Below are positions 51,214-60,221 of a DNA stretch of 64,000 nucleotides, in pieces. This stretch comes from Paraburkholderia fungorum. GTDB lineage: Bacteria; Pseudomonadota; Gammaproteobacteria; Burkholderiales; Burkholderiaceae. The stretch covers positions 178,161 to 242,160 of the forward strand of contig NZ_CADFGE010000016.1 of NCBI RefSeq assembly GCF_902833645.1, read 5' to 3'. The notes beneath the pieces are model-generated. The model was not told the DNA's origin, did not search any database, and saw only the letters and a list, made by a program, of their open reading frames with translations. Within the stretch, counting starts at the first letter, position 1, and each line of letters starts with the position of its first letter. A program made the translations under genes and the position numbers.

Positions 51214-52773
51214 TCACCACATCAACAATACGGTTCCCGCGCCGAGCAAGCTGCCGCAAACCACGCATGCCCACAGCAGCACACGCGTACGCCGATATTC
51301 GCGGCCGATGTCCTGCAACAGTTGGGCATTTTGCTGCGGAGTGCGGGTGCGATCGTGTTCGTGCTGCAGGTAGCGCACGGCCAGTTGCGGCATGCGCGGC
51401 AGCATATGGGCCAGATGCGGCAGTTCGCGGGAGATGCGTTTGATCCAGCCGCGGTGGTCCACGTCGCGACGGGCAATCTCCGTCAGCACACCGCGCGCGA
51501 CATTCCACGTATCGACGCCCGGATGCAGCGCGCGCGCCAGCATCTCCGCCTGCTGGAACGAGCGTTGTGCGGTGGCAAGCCGGCCGGACACGGCGCCGTC
51601 GAACGGCTGCACCGCGTGTAGCAAATGATGAAGCAGCGAACCCGCCGACCGGTCTTCCGGCTCGGCGGCGAAGTGCGCCTCAGCTCGTGTGCGCAACTCG
51701 GCTTCGAGCATTTCGGCGCGCGTGTCGTGCGGTACGTGCCCGGCTTCTCGATGCAGTTCGGCAAGCCGGCCGTAGTCCTGGTTGAACAGCGCGGTGGCGC
51801 CATGCACGAAGAATTCGCGCTCGCCGGTCGACAGACTCGACATGATCGAAAACTCCGCGAGCACGAGACGTCCGAGCGTGTCCGCTTCGATGCTCACACG
51901 CACCCGGCGTGCATCGAGCGTGGCATGAAAGAAGCCATGCTCGAATGCCTGTTCAGTCACTACCTCGACGATATGGGCGGCCAGCGGCGCGAGCTTGATG
52001 TGATGCGCGTGCAGGCCGGGCAGGTCGCTGGCGGGCAAGGTGCTGACGCGCTGCATGGTCAGCGTGTGATTGGTGCACAGGTCCCAGATCACGGTCGGCA
52101 CGACGACGCGCTTGTCGCCGTCGAAGTGATGACCCGTCTGGCTCAGATTGGCGGCTTCGGCGCGCAGATCGAAGCGGCGCTGGATGTCGTCGGTGAAGCT
52201 TTGCGCCAGCGCACGCAGTTGCAGGCGGCGGGCCGAACCGGACAGCTTCTCCAGCCAGCGCGCAACCCAGCGCAGCAGCGCGAGTTCGTCGCCGATCTGT
52301 TGCAACTGATCGGCGCGCACCAGCTTGATGGCCACCTCGCTATGGCCGTTGACCGGCACGAGAAGCCGCGCGAAGTGGGTCTGTTCGGCAAAGCCGCTGC
52401 GTACCGGCACCAGATCGACCGCGCTGAAGAGGGTGGCGAGCGGCCGGCCGAATGCGCGTGCCAGCGCTCGTTCGGATTCGTCGGGCGGCAGCGGGGCTTC
52501 GAGATGATCGATCGCGTCGATGGCGTCGTGCAGCGTGCCGGTGGCGAGTTCGGGCCGTTCAGCCAGAGTCTGCGCGAAGCGGCTGGCGAGCGGTCCGAGC
52601 GCCGGCAGCACGCCGTGCAGGCGTTCGCCGCCGCCGCCGGACGCATGCACGCGGCCGATCAGCTCGATCATCCAGTGGAGTTTGTGCCCGGCCGGCGCGG
52701 CAAGCCAGATCAGGCGCGCGCCGTAACGCAACGCGTGGAACAACAGCAGTAAGCGGCGAAACAGTGGCGGCAT
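51214..52773 (-). CDS. UbiB/ABC1-family protein with degenerate kinase motifs
   Basis: 519 residues. The fold is clearly UbiB: 'DLRAEAANLSQTGHHF', 'RVVVPTVIWDLCTNHTLTMQRV', and a C-terminal membrane segment ('VLLWACVVCGSLLGAGTVLLMW'). The motifs that define the family are changed. KxGQ is RFAQ (65-68), the Ala-rich loop is lost, the HxDxHPGN catalytic stretch is HATLDARR (283-290), and DFG is EFS (307-309). The ATP-site lysine survives as Lys150 in 'AIKLV'. It is therefore probably a pseudokinase paralogue, not the UbiB of ubiquinone synthesis. It is divergent from the DeoR gene. Confidence 0.85.
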   Translation of the reverse strand: MPPLFRRLLLLFHALRYGARLIWLAAPAGHKLHWMIELIGRVHASGGGGERLHGVLPALGPLASRFAQTLAERPELATGTLHDAIDAIDHLEAPLPPDESERALARAFGRPLATLFSAVDLVPVRSGFAEQTHFARLLVPVNGHSEVAIKLVRADQLQQIGDELALLRWVARWLEKLSGSARRLQLRALAQSFTDDIQRRFDLRAEAANLSQTGHHFDGDKRVVVPTVIWDLCTNHTLTMQRVSTLPASDLPGLHAHHIKLAPLAAHIVEVVTEQAFEHGFFHATLDARRVRVSIEADTLGRLVLAEFSIMSSLSTGEREFFVHGATALFNQDYGRLAELHREAGHVPHDTRAEMLEAELRTRAEAHFAAEPEDRSAGSLLHHLLHAVQPFDGAVSGRLATAQRSFQQAEMLARALHPGVDTWNVARGVLTEIARRDVDHRGWIKRISRELPHLAHMLPRMPQLAVRYLQHEHDRTRTPQQNAQLLQDIGREYRRTRVLLWACVVCGSLLGAGTVLLMW

Positions 52774-52949
52774 CGGTCGTTCGGTTGACGGACTGCTATG
52801 CGGCACCGACAGGTGTCGGCGCGCGGCGAGACCAGTCAGGTTAGCAGGTAAGCGCGCAAGGGGGAGCATCCCCGCGCCGCGCGTAATACAATACGCCGGC
52901 CTTCCACCCGTGGCGAAACCCAAGCGTGCCGGCTTCCGGCCCTCAATAG

Positions 52950-53705
52950 ATGCTCGCAGAACAACGTCACCAATACATCCTGGCGCAAGTCGCCAAAACC
53001 GGCGCGCTCTCGGTTGCTGAACTGGTGCGCGAACTGAACGTGTCGCGCGAGACGATCCGCCGCGATCTGAATGCACTGGCCGGGCGCGGTCTGCTTGTCA
53101 CGACCCACGGCGGCGCGCTGTCGAGCGACCGGCGCGAGCCCGACCTCGATACGCGCGAAGCCGCCAATGCCGGCGCCAAGCGGGCGATCGGCGAGCGCGC
53201 GGCCGAGTTCGTGCCGGACGGCGCCTCGCTAATCATCGATTCGGGCAGTACCACCCAGGCGGTGGCGCGAGCCTTGCTCGACCGGCATCGCCTGTCGGTC
53301 TATACGAACGACTGGCGTATCGCGCTGCTGCTCGGCCGTCGCAACGACAATCGCGTCACGCTGCTCGGCGGCGAACTGTCGGATATCGAAGACGCCACCT
53401 TCGGCCTCGACACGGTCCACCAGTTGACGCAGTACCACGCCGACTTCGCCTTTATCGGCGCGGGCGGCATTTCGCCGGACGGCTACCTGACCGATTACAG
53501 CCGCATGGCCGCCGAAGTGCGCAGCCGCATGATTGCCGCTGCCGATACTGTGGTGGTTGTCGCCGACCACTCGAAGTTCGGGCGCGTGACGCCGGTGCGC
53601 ATCAACGGCATCGAATCGGCCCGTTATCTGGTCACCGAACTGGCGCCGGAGAAGGCGCTCGGCAGGGCGATCACCGCCCATGGGCCGCAAATCCTGATCG
53701 CCTGA
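52950..53705 (+). CDS. DeoR-family transcriptional regulator
   Basis: 251 residues. The N-terminal helix-turn-helix ('ERHQYILAQVAKTGALSVAELVRELNVSRETIRRDL', residues 3-40) is followed by a DeoR sensor domain with the phosphosugar-type signature 'IIDSGSTTQAVARALL' and 'GGELSDIEDATFGL'. These regulators usually sense sugar phosphates. It converges with phnW and is next to the aminoethylphosphonate genes, so a role in their control is possible but not shown. Its stop codon lies inside a tandem repeat (53693-53742). Confidence 0.9.
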   Translation: MLAEQRHQYILAQVAKTGALSVAELVRELNVSRETIRRDLNALAGRGLLVTTHGGALSSDRREPDLDTREAANAGAKRAIGERAAEFVPDGASLIIDSGSTTQAVARALLDRHRLSVYTNDWRIALLLGRRNDNRVTLLGGELSDIEDATFGLDTVHQLTQYHADFAFIGAGGISPDGYLTDYSRMAAEVRSRMIAAADTVVVVADHSKFGRVTPVRINGIESARYLVTELAPEKALGRAITAHGPQILIA

Positions 53706-53742
53706 TCGCCTGATCGCCTGAGCCGCCTGAGCCGCCTGAGCG
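53693..53742. repeat. Tandem 8/9-bp repeats across the DeoR stop codon
   Basis: CCTGATCG is repeated three times, then CCTGAGCCG twice, then CCTGAGCG. The DeoR stop TGA (53703-53705) is in the second unit. A gain or loss of units would move the stop and change the protein end by a few residues. Confidence 0.85.
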
Positions 53743-53814
53743 CGGGCACGCTGAGGGCATGAGAGCGAAAGCCTCATGCGCGTCAGCGCATCAGGCGCTG
53801 CGTGGTACTCCACG

Positions 53815-54927
53815 TCACTTCACGCGAATCCCAAGCCGTTTCAGCGTACGGTCGATCGCCGCCACCGCGTTATGCAGTTCGTTCGCATCGATCGCGCCGA
53901 TGCAACCGACGCGGAACGTTTCCACTTGCGTGAGTTTGCCCGGATACAGTACGTAGCCGGCCTCGCGCACCGCAGCGTAAAAGTCCGGAAAATTCCATGC
54001 GGGGTCGCGCGGCGCGTGAAACGTAACGATCACCGGCGCCTGCACCTCGGGCTTCAGAAACGGCTCGAAGCCGAGCGTTTTCATGTCGCTCACCAGTGCA
54101 GCGTAGTTCTGCTGGTAGCGCGCACCGCGCGCCGCTTGTCCGCCTTGCGCGACGAACTGGTCGAGAGCCTCACGCAGAGCCGCGACCACGTGAGTGGGCG
54201 GCGTGAAGCGCCACTGCGTGGTCTTCTCCATATAGGCGTATTGATCGTGCAAATCCAGCGCGAGCGACGGCGAGCGTCCCTCGCTCTGCTCCAGCACGCT
54301 GCGCCGCACAATCACGAAACCCATCCCCGGCACGCCTTCCAGACATTTGCCGCTTGCCGAAATCAGCGCGTCGATGCCGCCGCGCCGCAAATCGATCGGC
54401 AACGCGCCGAATGAACTCATGGCGTCGACGATCAGACTTTTGCCGTGCCGCTGACACACCGCGGCGATATCGTCGAGTGGATTGAGCAAGCCGGTGCTCG
54501 TTTCCAGATGGACCTGCGCGACGTGACTGATACGCGAATTGCGATTGAAGGCGTCTTCGATGGCGGCCGCGCTGACCGGCTCGTCCTCGCGCAGCGCCAG
54601 TTCGACATAGGCAATTCCCATACGCCGCAATATCCGGATCAGACGGGCACAATACGCGCCGTTGTTCGGCACCAGCACGCAGCCTTGACGCGGCACGAGG
54701 GTGCCGAGCGCCGCTTCGACCGCGAAGGTGCCGCTGCCTTGAAGCGGCACGCAGACATAGTCGTTTTCGCCTCGCGCGATCGTCACGAGTTCGGCGCACA
54801 CACTGTGAGTCATGCGGTTGAACGCGGCGTCCCACGAACCCCAGTCGCGCAGCATGGCCTCGCGGGTTTGCGGCGAGGTGGAGAGTGGCCCCGGGGTCAG
54901 CAGGATCGGGTCGTTTCCAGGAATCAC
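53815..54927 (-). CDS. phnW: 2-Aminoethylphosphonate-pyruvate transaminase
   Basis: 370 residues of the class V aminotransferase fold, the normal PhnW length. N-terminal 'LLTPGPLSTSPQTREAMLRDWGSWD' is the family hallmark, 'LIVDAMSSFGALPIDL' gives the cofactor-binding Asp, and 'SASGKCLEGVPGMGFVI' holds the PLP lysine. It transfers the amino group of 2-aminoethylphosphonate to pyruvate, giving phosphonoacetaldehyde and alanine. It is divergent from phnS across a 366-base region and supplies the substrate of PhnY. Confidence 0.96.
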   Translation of the reverse strand: MIPGNDPILLTPGPLSTSPQTREAMLRDWGSWDAAFNRMTHSVCAELVTIARGENDYVCVPLQGSGTFAVEAALGTLVPRQGCVLVPNNGAYCARLIRILRRMGIAYVELALREDEPVSAAAIEDAFNRNSRISHVAQVHLETSTGLLNPLDDIAAVCQRHGKSLIVDAMSSFGALPIDLRRGGIDALISASGKCLEGVPGMGFVIVRRSVLEQSEGRSPSLALDLHDQYAYMEKTTQWRFTPPTHVVAALREALDQFVAQGGQAARGARYQQNYAALVSDMKTLGFEPFLKPEVQAPVIVTFHAPRDPAWNFPDFYAAVREAGYVLYPGKLTQVETFRVGCIGAIDANELHNAVAAIDRTLKRLGIRVK

Positions 54928-55293
54928 ACAAGCCTCCGTCAGCAGATGAATATCCGTCGCCCGGACCGGGTGACGAAAAAAGATTGACTTGGATATTATT
55001 GGCGAATTGTGTCAATTTTTGGAATTCGACAGAATAGTCATGGCGTTGTCATGGAAACCTGTAATCCTTGCCGTGCCAGTTCAGGCATGGCAGGCAGCGC
55101 GAGTGTCGTAGGTGGGCTGTAGGTCAGGCTGGAGAAGAAGCAGCAAAGTTGTCAGCAATCTGCAATCTGTATGAAACTGCATGACGACTGGCTGCGGGCA
55201 ACACGCAAGCGGCACGGCGCGCACCGCCGTTCAATCACAACAGGTATCGGGTTATCCCGACCGTCTGGTTTTTTGCCTTTCGGAGAGAGCGAC
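54928..55293. promoter_or_regulatory. Divergent phnW-phnS promoter region with long dyad
   Basis: This 366-base region separates the two arms of the phosphonate cluster. At 54979-55020, AAAGATTGAC and GTCAATTTTT form a long imperfect inverted repeat with a 22-base centre, just upstream of phnW. It could bind PhnR or the DeoR protein. The stretch 54970-55045 is A+T-rich. The phnS ribosome site (GGAGAG) is at about 55282. I find no small gene here. Confidence 0.45.
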
Positions 55294-56385
55294 ATGACAA
55301 AGACGAATTCCCTTCACGCCACGGCTGGCCTCGCACGCAAACTGTTGCCGGCGCTGATCGCCGCGGCAGCATTCGGCGGCATGGCGATGCAGGCTCACGC
55401 GGCTGACGCCGTGGTGCTGTACACCGCCGACGGCCTCGAAAACCTCTATAAGGATGTGCTGCCGGCCTTCGAAAAGAAGGAAGGTGTGAAGGTCAACATC
55501 GTCACGGCAGGCAGCGGTGAAGTGGTGAACCGCGCCACCATCGAGAAGGACCAGCCGAAGGCCGACGTGCTGGTCACGTTGCCGCCGTTCATCCAGCAAG
55601 CCGATCAGTCCGGCCTGCTGCAGGCTTATCAGAGCGCCAACTACAAGAACGTGCCGGCGATCGCCAAGGCGCCGAACGGTGCATGGGCGACCTTCGTGAA
55701 CAACTATTTCTCGTTCGCGATCAACCCGGACGTCACCAGGAACCAGCCGAAGACGTTCGCCGACCTGCTGCACCCGGATTACACCGGCAAGATCGCCTAC
55801 TCGAACCCGGCCACGGCTGGCGACGGTATGGCCGTGATCATCCTGACCACGTCGCTGATGGGCGAAGACAAGGCGTTCGACTATCTGAAGAAGCTCGAGG
55901 AGAGCGCCAAGTTCCACACCAAGGGTACCGGCTACCTCGACGTGCTGCTCTCGCGTAACGAAATCGCGTTCGCCAACGGCGACCTGCAGATGGATCTGGA
56001 CGATGCCGCCAATGGCGGTCTGTCGCTCAAGCCGATCTTCCTCGCGGCAAGCGCCGACGGCAAGCCGACCACCTTCCAGTTGCCGTACGCGATCGGCCTG
56101 ATCAAGAACGGCCCGAATCAGGCAGCCGGCAAGAAGCTGATCGACTATCTGATGTCGACTGACGTGCAGGCCAAGGTGCCGGACATCTTCGGTATCCCGG
56201 GCCGCACCGACGTGCCGCTCGCCGGCAAGAACGGCGAAGCCGTCAAGAAAGCGATCGCGGGCGTGCACCTGATCCCGGTGGACTGGACCCAGGTGATGGC
56301 GAAGAAGGCTGACTGGACGGCACGCTGGAAGAGCGACGTGATCGGCTCGTCGGGCAAGCAACTCGAAGTCGTCAAGCCCAAGTAA
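55294..56385 (+). CDS. phnS: 2-Aminoethylphosphonate ABC transporter binding protein
   Basis: 363 residues. It has a signal peptide ('LLPALIAAAAFGGMAMQAHA', cleavage after AHA near residue 34) and a type 2 periplasmic-binding fold of the iron/AEP (PotD/FbpA-like) class: 'VVLYTADGLENLYKDVLPAFEKKEGVKV', 'SNPATAGDGMAVIILTTSLMG'. The ATG at 55294 has GGAGAG a few bases upstream; open sequence before it looks non-coding. First gene of the phnSTUV transporter run, and it would collect 2-aminoethylphosphonate in the periplasm. Confidence 0.92.
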   Translation: MTKTNSLHATAGLARKLLPALIAAAAFGGMAMQAHAADAVVLYTADGLENLYKDVLPAFEKKEGVKVNIVTAGSGEVVNRATIEKDQPKADVLVTLPPFIQQADQSGLLQAYQSANYKNVPAIAKAPNGAWATFVNNYFSFAINPDVTRNQPKTFADLLHPDYTGKIAYSNPATAGDGMAVIILTTSLMGEDKAFDYLKKLEESAKFHTKGTGYLDVLLSRNEIAFANGDLQMDLDDAANGGLSLKPIFLAASADGKPTTFQLPYAIGLIKNGPNQAAGKKLIDYLMSTDVQAKVPDIFGIPGRTDVPLAGKNGEAVKKAIAGVHLIPVDWTQVMAKKADWTARWKSDVIGSSGKQLEVVKPK

Positions 56386-56475
56386 GCAGGACAGGTTCGT
56401 AGTCGAATCAGGCGGCGTTTCCCGCATGCGTGCGGGACGCCGTATCAGCATTAATCCAGTTGGAGGATGAACCCG

Positions 56476-57576
56476 GTGAATACGGCCAGTCTTGCTCACC
56501 CAGGCGCGCTCGGCGCCACACCGGACGCGCTCGACGCCGCGCGTTCGAACACGCCGGGCGGCGTGCAGATCGACCATCTGACCGTGCGCTTCGGTTCGCG
56601 CACCGTGCTCGACGATCTGTCGCTGACCATTGAGCGCGGCGAATTGCTCACCGTGCTCGGCCGCAGCGGTTGCGGCAAGACCACGCTGTTGCGCTTTATC
56701 GCCGGGTTCATTGAAGCGGATGGACTGTCGGGTACCTTGAGCGTTGCCGGTCACGACCTGACGCATGTGCCGCCGCATAAGCGCAATCTCGGCCTGCTGT
56801 TTCAGAGTTACGCGCTGTTTCCGCATCTGTCGGTGTTCGACAACGTGGCCTTCGGATTGCGCGCGCGCCGCACGCCTTCCAAAGATGTCGCGCGGCGGGT
56901 TGCAGACGCGTTGAAACTCGTGCAACTGGGCGACGCCGGGCATCACATGCCGGCGCAATTGTCGGGCGGCATGCAGCAGCGTGTGGCGCTGGCACGTGCG
57001 CTCGTGATCGAGCCGGACGTGTTGCTGCTCGACGAACCGCTTTCCGCGCTCGACGCCAATCTGCGCGCCTCGGTGCGTTCCGAATTGAAGGCCTTGCATG
57101 AGCGTCTGCCGAATCTGACGATCGTCTGCGTGACGCACGATCAGGACGACGCGCTGGTGCTGTCCGACCGCACGCTGCTGATGCGCGAAGGGCGCATCGC
57201 GCAACTCGGCACGCCGCAGCAGTTGTACGACACGCCGAACGACGGGTTCGTCGCGCGTTATCTGGGCGCGGCCAATCTGCTGCCGCCGCAGGTCGCATTC
57301 CCCATGGACGACGTGCGCTACAACGAGCGCGAGCGGGTGGCCTGCCTGCGTCCTGAAGCGCTGCGTATCGCGCCGCTCGGCGAAGGGCAGTTGCACGGCG
57401 CGATTACGTCGGTCGAATGGTATGGCGCGGTGTTGTCGGTGTCGGTCGTTCTGGACGCGATGCCGAACGAGCCGGTGCTCGTCACCATGCAGCGCGGCCA
57501 AGGCATGATGCCGGAGAAGGGCGCGCGTGTTTCCCTGCGTTATGAGGCTGACGATGTCGTCCTTATCAACCCCTGA
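56476..57576 (+). CDS. phnT: 2-Aminoethylphosphonate ABC transporter ATPase
   Basis: 366 residues. All ABC motifs are present: Walker A 'GRSGCGKTT', 'LLFQSYALFPHLSVFDNVAFGL', signature LSGGMQQR, Walker B 'VLLLDEPLSALD', and the H-loop His in 'VTHDQDDALVL'. A C-terminal TOBE-like regulatory domain follows. GGAGG at 56462-56466 sits nine bases before a GTG at 56476, which I take as the start; the ATG at 56467 abuts that ribosome site and would be too close. It overlaps phnU by 23 bases. Confidence 0.92.
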   Translation: MNTASLAHPGALGATPDALDAARSNTPGGVQIDHLTVRFGSRTVLDDLSLTIERGELLTVLGRSGCGKTTLLRFIAGFIEADGLSGTLSVAGHDLTHVPPHKRNLGLLFQSYALFPHLSVFDNVAFGLRARRTPSKDVARRVADALKLVQLGDAGHHMPAQLSGGMQQRVALARALVIEPDVLLLDEPLSALDANLRASVRSELKALHERLPNLTIVCVTHDQDDALVLSDRTLLMREGRIAQLGTPQQLYDTPNDGFVARYLGAANLLPPQVAFPMDDVRYNERERVACLRPEALRIAPLGEGQLHGAITSVEWYGAVLSVSVVLDAMPNEPVLVTMQRGQGMMPEKGARVSLRYEADDVVLINP

Positions 57577-58495
57577 TACCCCCAATCCGCTCAACGCGGC
57601 TGCAGACGCCCGCCGCAGCGCGAGCGCGGCCTCGCACACGGCGGCGGTCAAGCGGCGCGAACGCGCGGCGCAATGGCATCTGCTGTTCCTGGCAGTCGTA
57701 GTGCTGGGGCCGCTGGTGATCTACCCGCTTGTGCGTCTGGTGTTGCTGAGTTTCACCGGACCGCACGGTTTGAGCCTGCAGGCCTACTCGACGTTTTTCA
57801 GCAATCCGGAAACGAGCGGCGTGGTCGGCACGACGTTGTGGATTCTGTTCGTGAGTGCCGGGCTTGCATCGCTGCTCGGCATTGGCCTCGCGGCGTTGCT
57901 GTTCTTCAAGCCGTTTCCCGGCGCGCGCATGGTCACCCGTTTTCTGGAACTGTTCGTCGCGTTCCCGTCGTTTCTGGTCGCCTTCACGCTGATCTTTCTG
58001 TACGGCTCGCAGGGCTCGGTCAGCATCGCCTTGCAGCGGCTGTTGCATCTTGAAGCGCCGCCGCTCAATTTCCTGTTCGGCGTGGGCGGCGTGATTCTCG
58101 CGGAAGTGGTCTTTTACGCGCCGTTTGTCGTGCGTCCGACGCTGGCCTCGTTCGCCACGCTCGACATGCGTCTGATCGAAGCCGCCCGCAGTCTAGGCGC
58201 AAGCGGCTGGATGGTGGCGTTCAAGGTGATCCTGCCGCTCGCGTGGCCGGGCATTGCCGCGGGCACGATCCTGTGTTTTCTGCTGACGCTGAACGAGTTC
58301 GGCATTCTGCTCGTGCTCGGCAGCGCGCATTTGATCACGCTGCCGGTCGCGATCTACAGCTCCGCGACCGTCGATCTCGATCTGCCCACTGCCGCCGCCG
58401 GCGCGGTGGTGATGCTGATCATGTCTTTGTCGCTGTACGCGTTGTACCGTCAGGTCAACCGTCGCAAGGTGAAAGGAGCGGGCCATGGCCGTTGA
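57554..58495 (+). CDS. phnU: 2-Aminoethylphosphonate ABC transporter permease 1
   Basis: 313 residues with a polar ~45-residue N-terminus and six membrane segments. The EAA loop is 'MRLIEAARSLGASGWMVAFKVILPLAWPGI'. It is the first of two paired permeases of the PhnUV/FbpB-like class. The ATG at 57554 has GAGG six bases upstream, and lies inside the 3' end of phnT. It overlaps phnV by 11 bases. It forms half of the inner-membrane channel for aminoethylphosphonate. Confidence 0.9.
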   Translation: MSSLSTPDTPNPLNAAADARRSASAASHTAAVKRRERAAQWHLLFLAVVVLGPLVIYPLVRLVLLSFTGPHGLSLQAYSTFFSNPETSGVVGTTLWILFVSAGLASLLGIGLAALLFFKPFPGARMVTRFLELFVAFPSFLVAFTLIFLYGSQGSVSIALQRLLHLEAPPLNFLFGVGGVILAEVVFYAPFVVRPTLASFATLDMRLIEAARSLGASGWMVAFKVILPLAWPGIAAGTILCFLLTLNEFGILLVLGSAHLITLPVAIYSSATVDLDLPTAAAGAVVMLIMSLSLYALYRQVNRRKVKGAGHGR

Positions 58496-59348
58496 ACTCG
58501 ACCCGACCGTTTTGCCGGTCATGCATAAGAAGGCGCGGCCGGTGCGCCGCAGTCTGCCCGTGCGCATGCTCGGCGGTCTGTTTCTCGGTTTTGCCGCGTT
58601 GCTGTGTTTCTGGCTGTTCGTCTTGCCGGTGCTGGTGGTCGCGCTCTCGAGCGTGGCCGGGCACTGGTCGGGCACCATCCTGCCGGACAGTCTCAGCATG
58701 CGCTGGTTCGAACGGCTCGGCTCCAGCGACTTCGACGCGCTGACGACCAGTCTCGAAGTCGGCATGGGCGTCGCCGTGCTCGGCACGATTCTCGGGCTCT
58801 GGCTGGCGCTGGCGCTCGAAGGCCGCGACCGGCGCGGTCTCGGCGCGCTGGTCGACACCATCGCGATGATGCCCAACGGCGTGCCGAGCGTGGTGCTCGG
58901 GCTGGCCGTGCTGATCGCGTATCACAAGCGTCCGCTCGACCTGTCGAGCTCGGCGGCGATCGTCGTGTTCGTGCAGCTCGCGCTGGTGTTGCCGTTCTGT
59001 TACCGCTGCGCGGCCGCTGCGCTGCGTCCGGAGCTGACCATTCTGCGCGAAGCGGCTGCCAGTCTGGGGGCGCCGCCCTCGATGGTGCTGCGCCGCGTCG
59101 TGCTGCCGCAACTGGTGCCGGCGATCCGCGCGAGTCTCGCGCTCGGCTTCGCACTCTCGCTCGGTGAACTCGGCGCCACGCTTACCGTGTACCCGCCGGG
59201 CTTCGCGACGGTGCCGATCGTCGTGGTCGGGCAGGTGGAGCGCGGTTACTACCTGCCGGCCTCCGCCTTGTCGCTGATTCTGCTGATTGTTTCGCTCGCC
59301 GCGCTGCTGCTGATTGCCGCGCGTGTGCCGCGCCGTCGAGTGGATTGA
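58485..59348 (+). CDS. phnV: 2-Aminoethylphosphonate ABC transporter permease 2
   Basis: 287 residues with six membrane segments and a cytoplasmic EAA loop ('LTILREAAASLGAPPSMVLRRVVLPQLVPAI'). It begins with a short polar tail before TM1 ('LGGLFLGFAALLCFWLFVLPV'). AAAGGAG lies just before the ATG. It overlaps the end of phnU and completes the PhnSTUV transporter. The regulator gene phnR follows 84 bases later. Confidence 0.9.
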   Translation: MAVELDPTVLPVMHKKARPVRRSLPVRMLGGLFLGFAALLCFWLFVLPVLVVALSSVAGHWSGTILPDSLSMRWFERLGSSDFDALTTSLEVGMGVAVLGTILGLWLALALEGRDRRGLGALVDTIAMMPNGVPSVVLGLAVLIAYHKRPLDLSSSAAIVVFVQLALVLPFCYRCAAAALRPELTILREAAASLGAPPSMVLRRVVLPQLVPAIRASLALGFALSLGELGATLTVYPPGFATVPIVVVGQVERGYYLPASALSLILLIVSLAALLLIAARVPRRRVD

Positions 59349-59432
59349 CGAGCACCCTTTGATCCTTGTGTTTGTCTGCGCGTGCCGGGCGGCGGCGCGC
59401 AAACACATAGCGGTGTGGTGAAATTTGTCAAA

Positions 59433-60167
59433 ATGACCGAATATATGCAAACTGCTGCCGTCGATCCGATCGATGTCGTGCGCAGGCATTCGCTGACGGC
59501 GCTGGTTCGTGACGAAATCGAACGGCACATCATCGAAGGTGCACTCGCGCCTGGCGACAAGCTCAACGAAGCCGATTGGGCCGCACGTTTGCAGGTCTCG
59601 CGCGGGCCGGTGCGGGAGGCGTTCCGCGCGCTTGAGCAGGCGGGCCTCGTGCGTACCGAGAAAAACCGCGGCGTGTTCGTGCGGACGGTGTCGCTGGCGG
59701 AAGCGGACGAGATTTATGCGGTGCGTGCGGTGCTCGAAGAGGCGGCGTGCCGGATGCTGGCTTCGCGTATCGACGCACGCAAGCTTGCCGGATTGCGCGA
59801 GTGGATCGACTCGATGCGCGCGGCGCTCGATGCCCACGATCACGATGCCTACGCGCGCGCCAACGTGGCGTTTCACGACGCGATCGTGGCGGCATCGGGC
59901 AACGGCAAGCTGTATGAGACGTATCGAAGGCTGGTGGGCGAGTTGAGCCTGTTTCGCCGCGCCGCGCTGGTGGTGCATGCGGACGCGATGGAGCGCTCGC
60001 TCGCCGAGCATCGCGCGATCCTGACCGCGTTGGGTTCGCGCGACGCCGAGCAGGCCGCCGCGCTGATGCACGCGCATGTGAACGGCGGCTTGCAGCGCGC
60101 GCGTGAAGCTTGCGAGGCGGCGGGGCCGCTGGGCGCGGTCCAGACCTTGGCGGCATCGAACGATTGA
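59433..60167 (+). CDS. phnR: GntR-family phosphonate utilisation regulator
   Basis: 244 residues. The winged helix ('LAPGDKLNEADWAARLQVSRGPVREAFRALEQAGLV', residues ~35-75) is followed by an FCD domain ('YAVRAVLEEAACRMLASRI', 'NVAFHDAIVAASGNGKLYETYRRL', 'EHRAILTALGSRDAE'). This is the FadR-subfamily regulator that accompanies phnSTUV in Burkholderia-type clusters. I take the ATG at 59433, though the ribosome site is weak and the frame is open 17 codons further upstream. It probably controls this operon and perhaps phnW. Confidence 0.88.
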   Translation: MTEYMQTAAVDPIDVVRRHSLTALVRDEIERHIIEGALAPGDKLNEADWAARLQVSRGPVREAFRALEQAGLVRTEKNRGVFVRTVSLAEADEIYAVRAVLEEAACRMLASRIDARKLAGLREWIDSMRAALDAHDHDAYARANVAFHDAIVAASGNGKLYETYRRLVGELSLFRRAALVVHADAMERSLAEHRAILTALGSRDAEQAAALMHAHVNGGLQRAREACEAAGPLGAVQTLAASND

Positions 60168-60221
60168 GGCCGGCTGCAACGAATTGACTGGAGCACGCGT
60201 GCTCTTAACGGATGGAAGGTA

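Noticed and set aside
55252..57651. A ~800-codon open frame antisense to phnS-phnT
   Set aside because: The product is Arg/Gly/Val-rich without domains, and both sense genes are fully supported.
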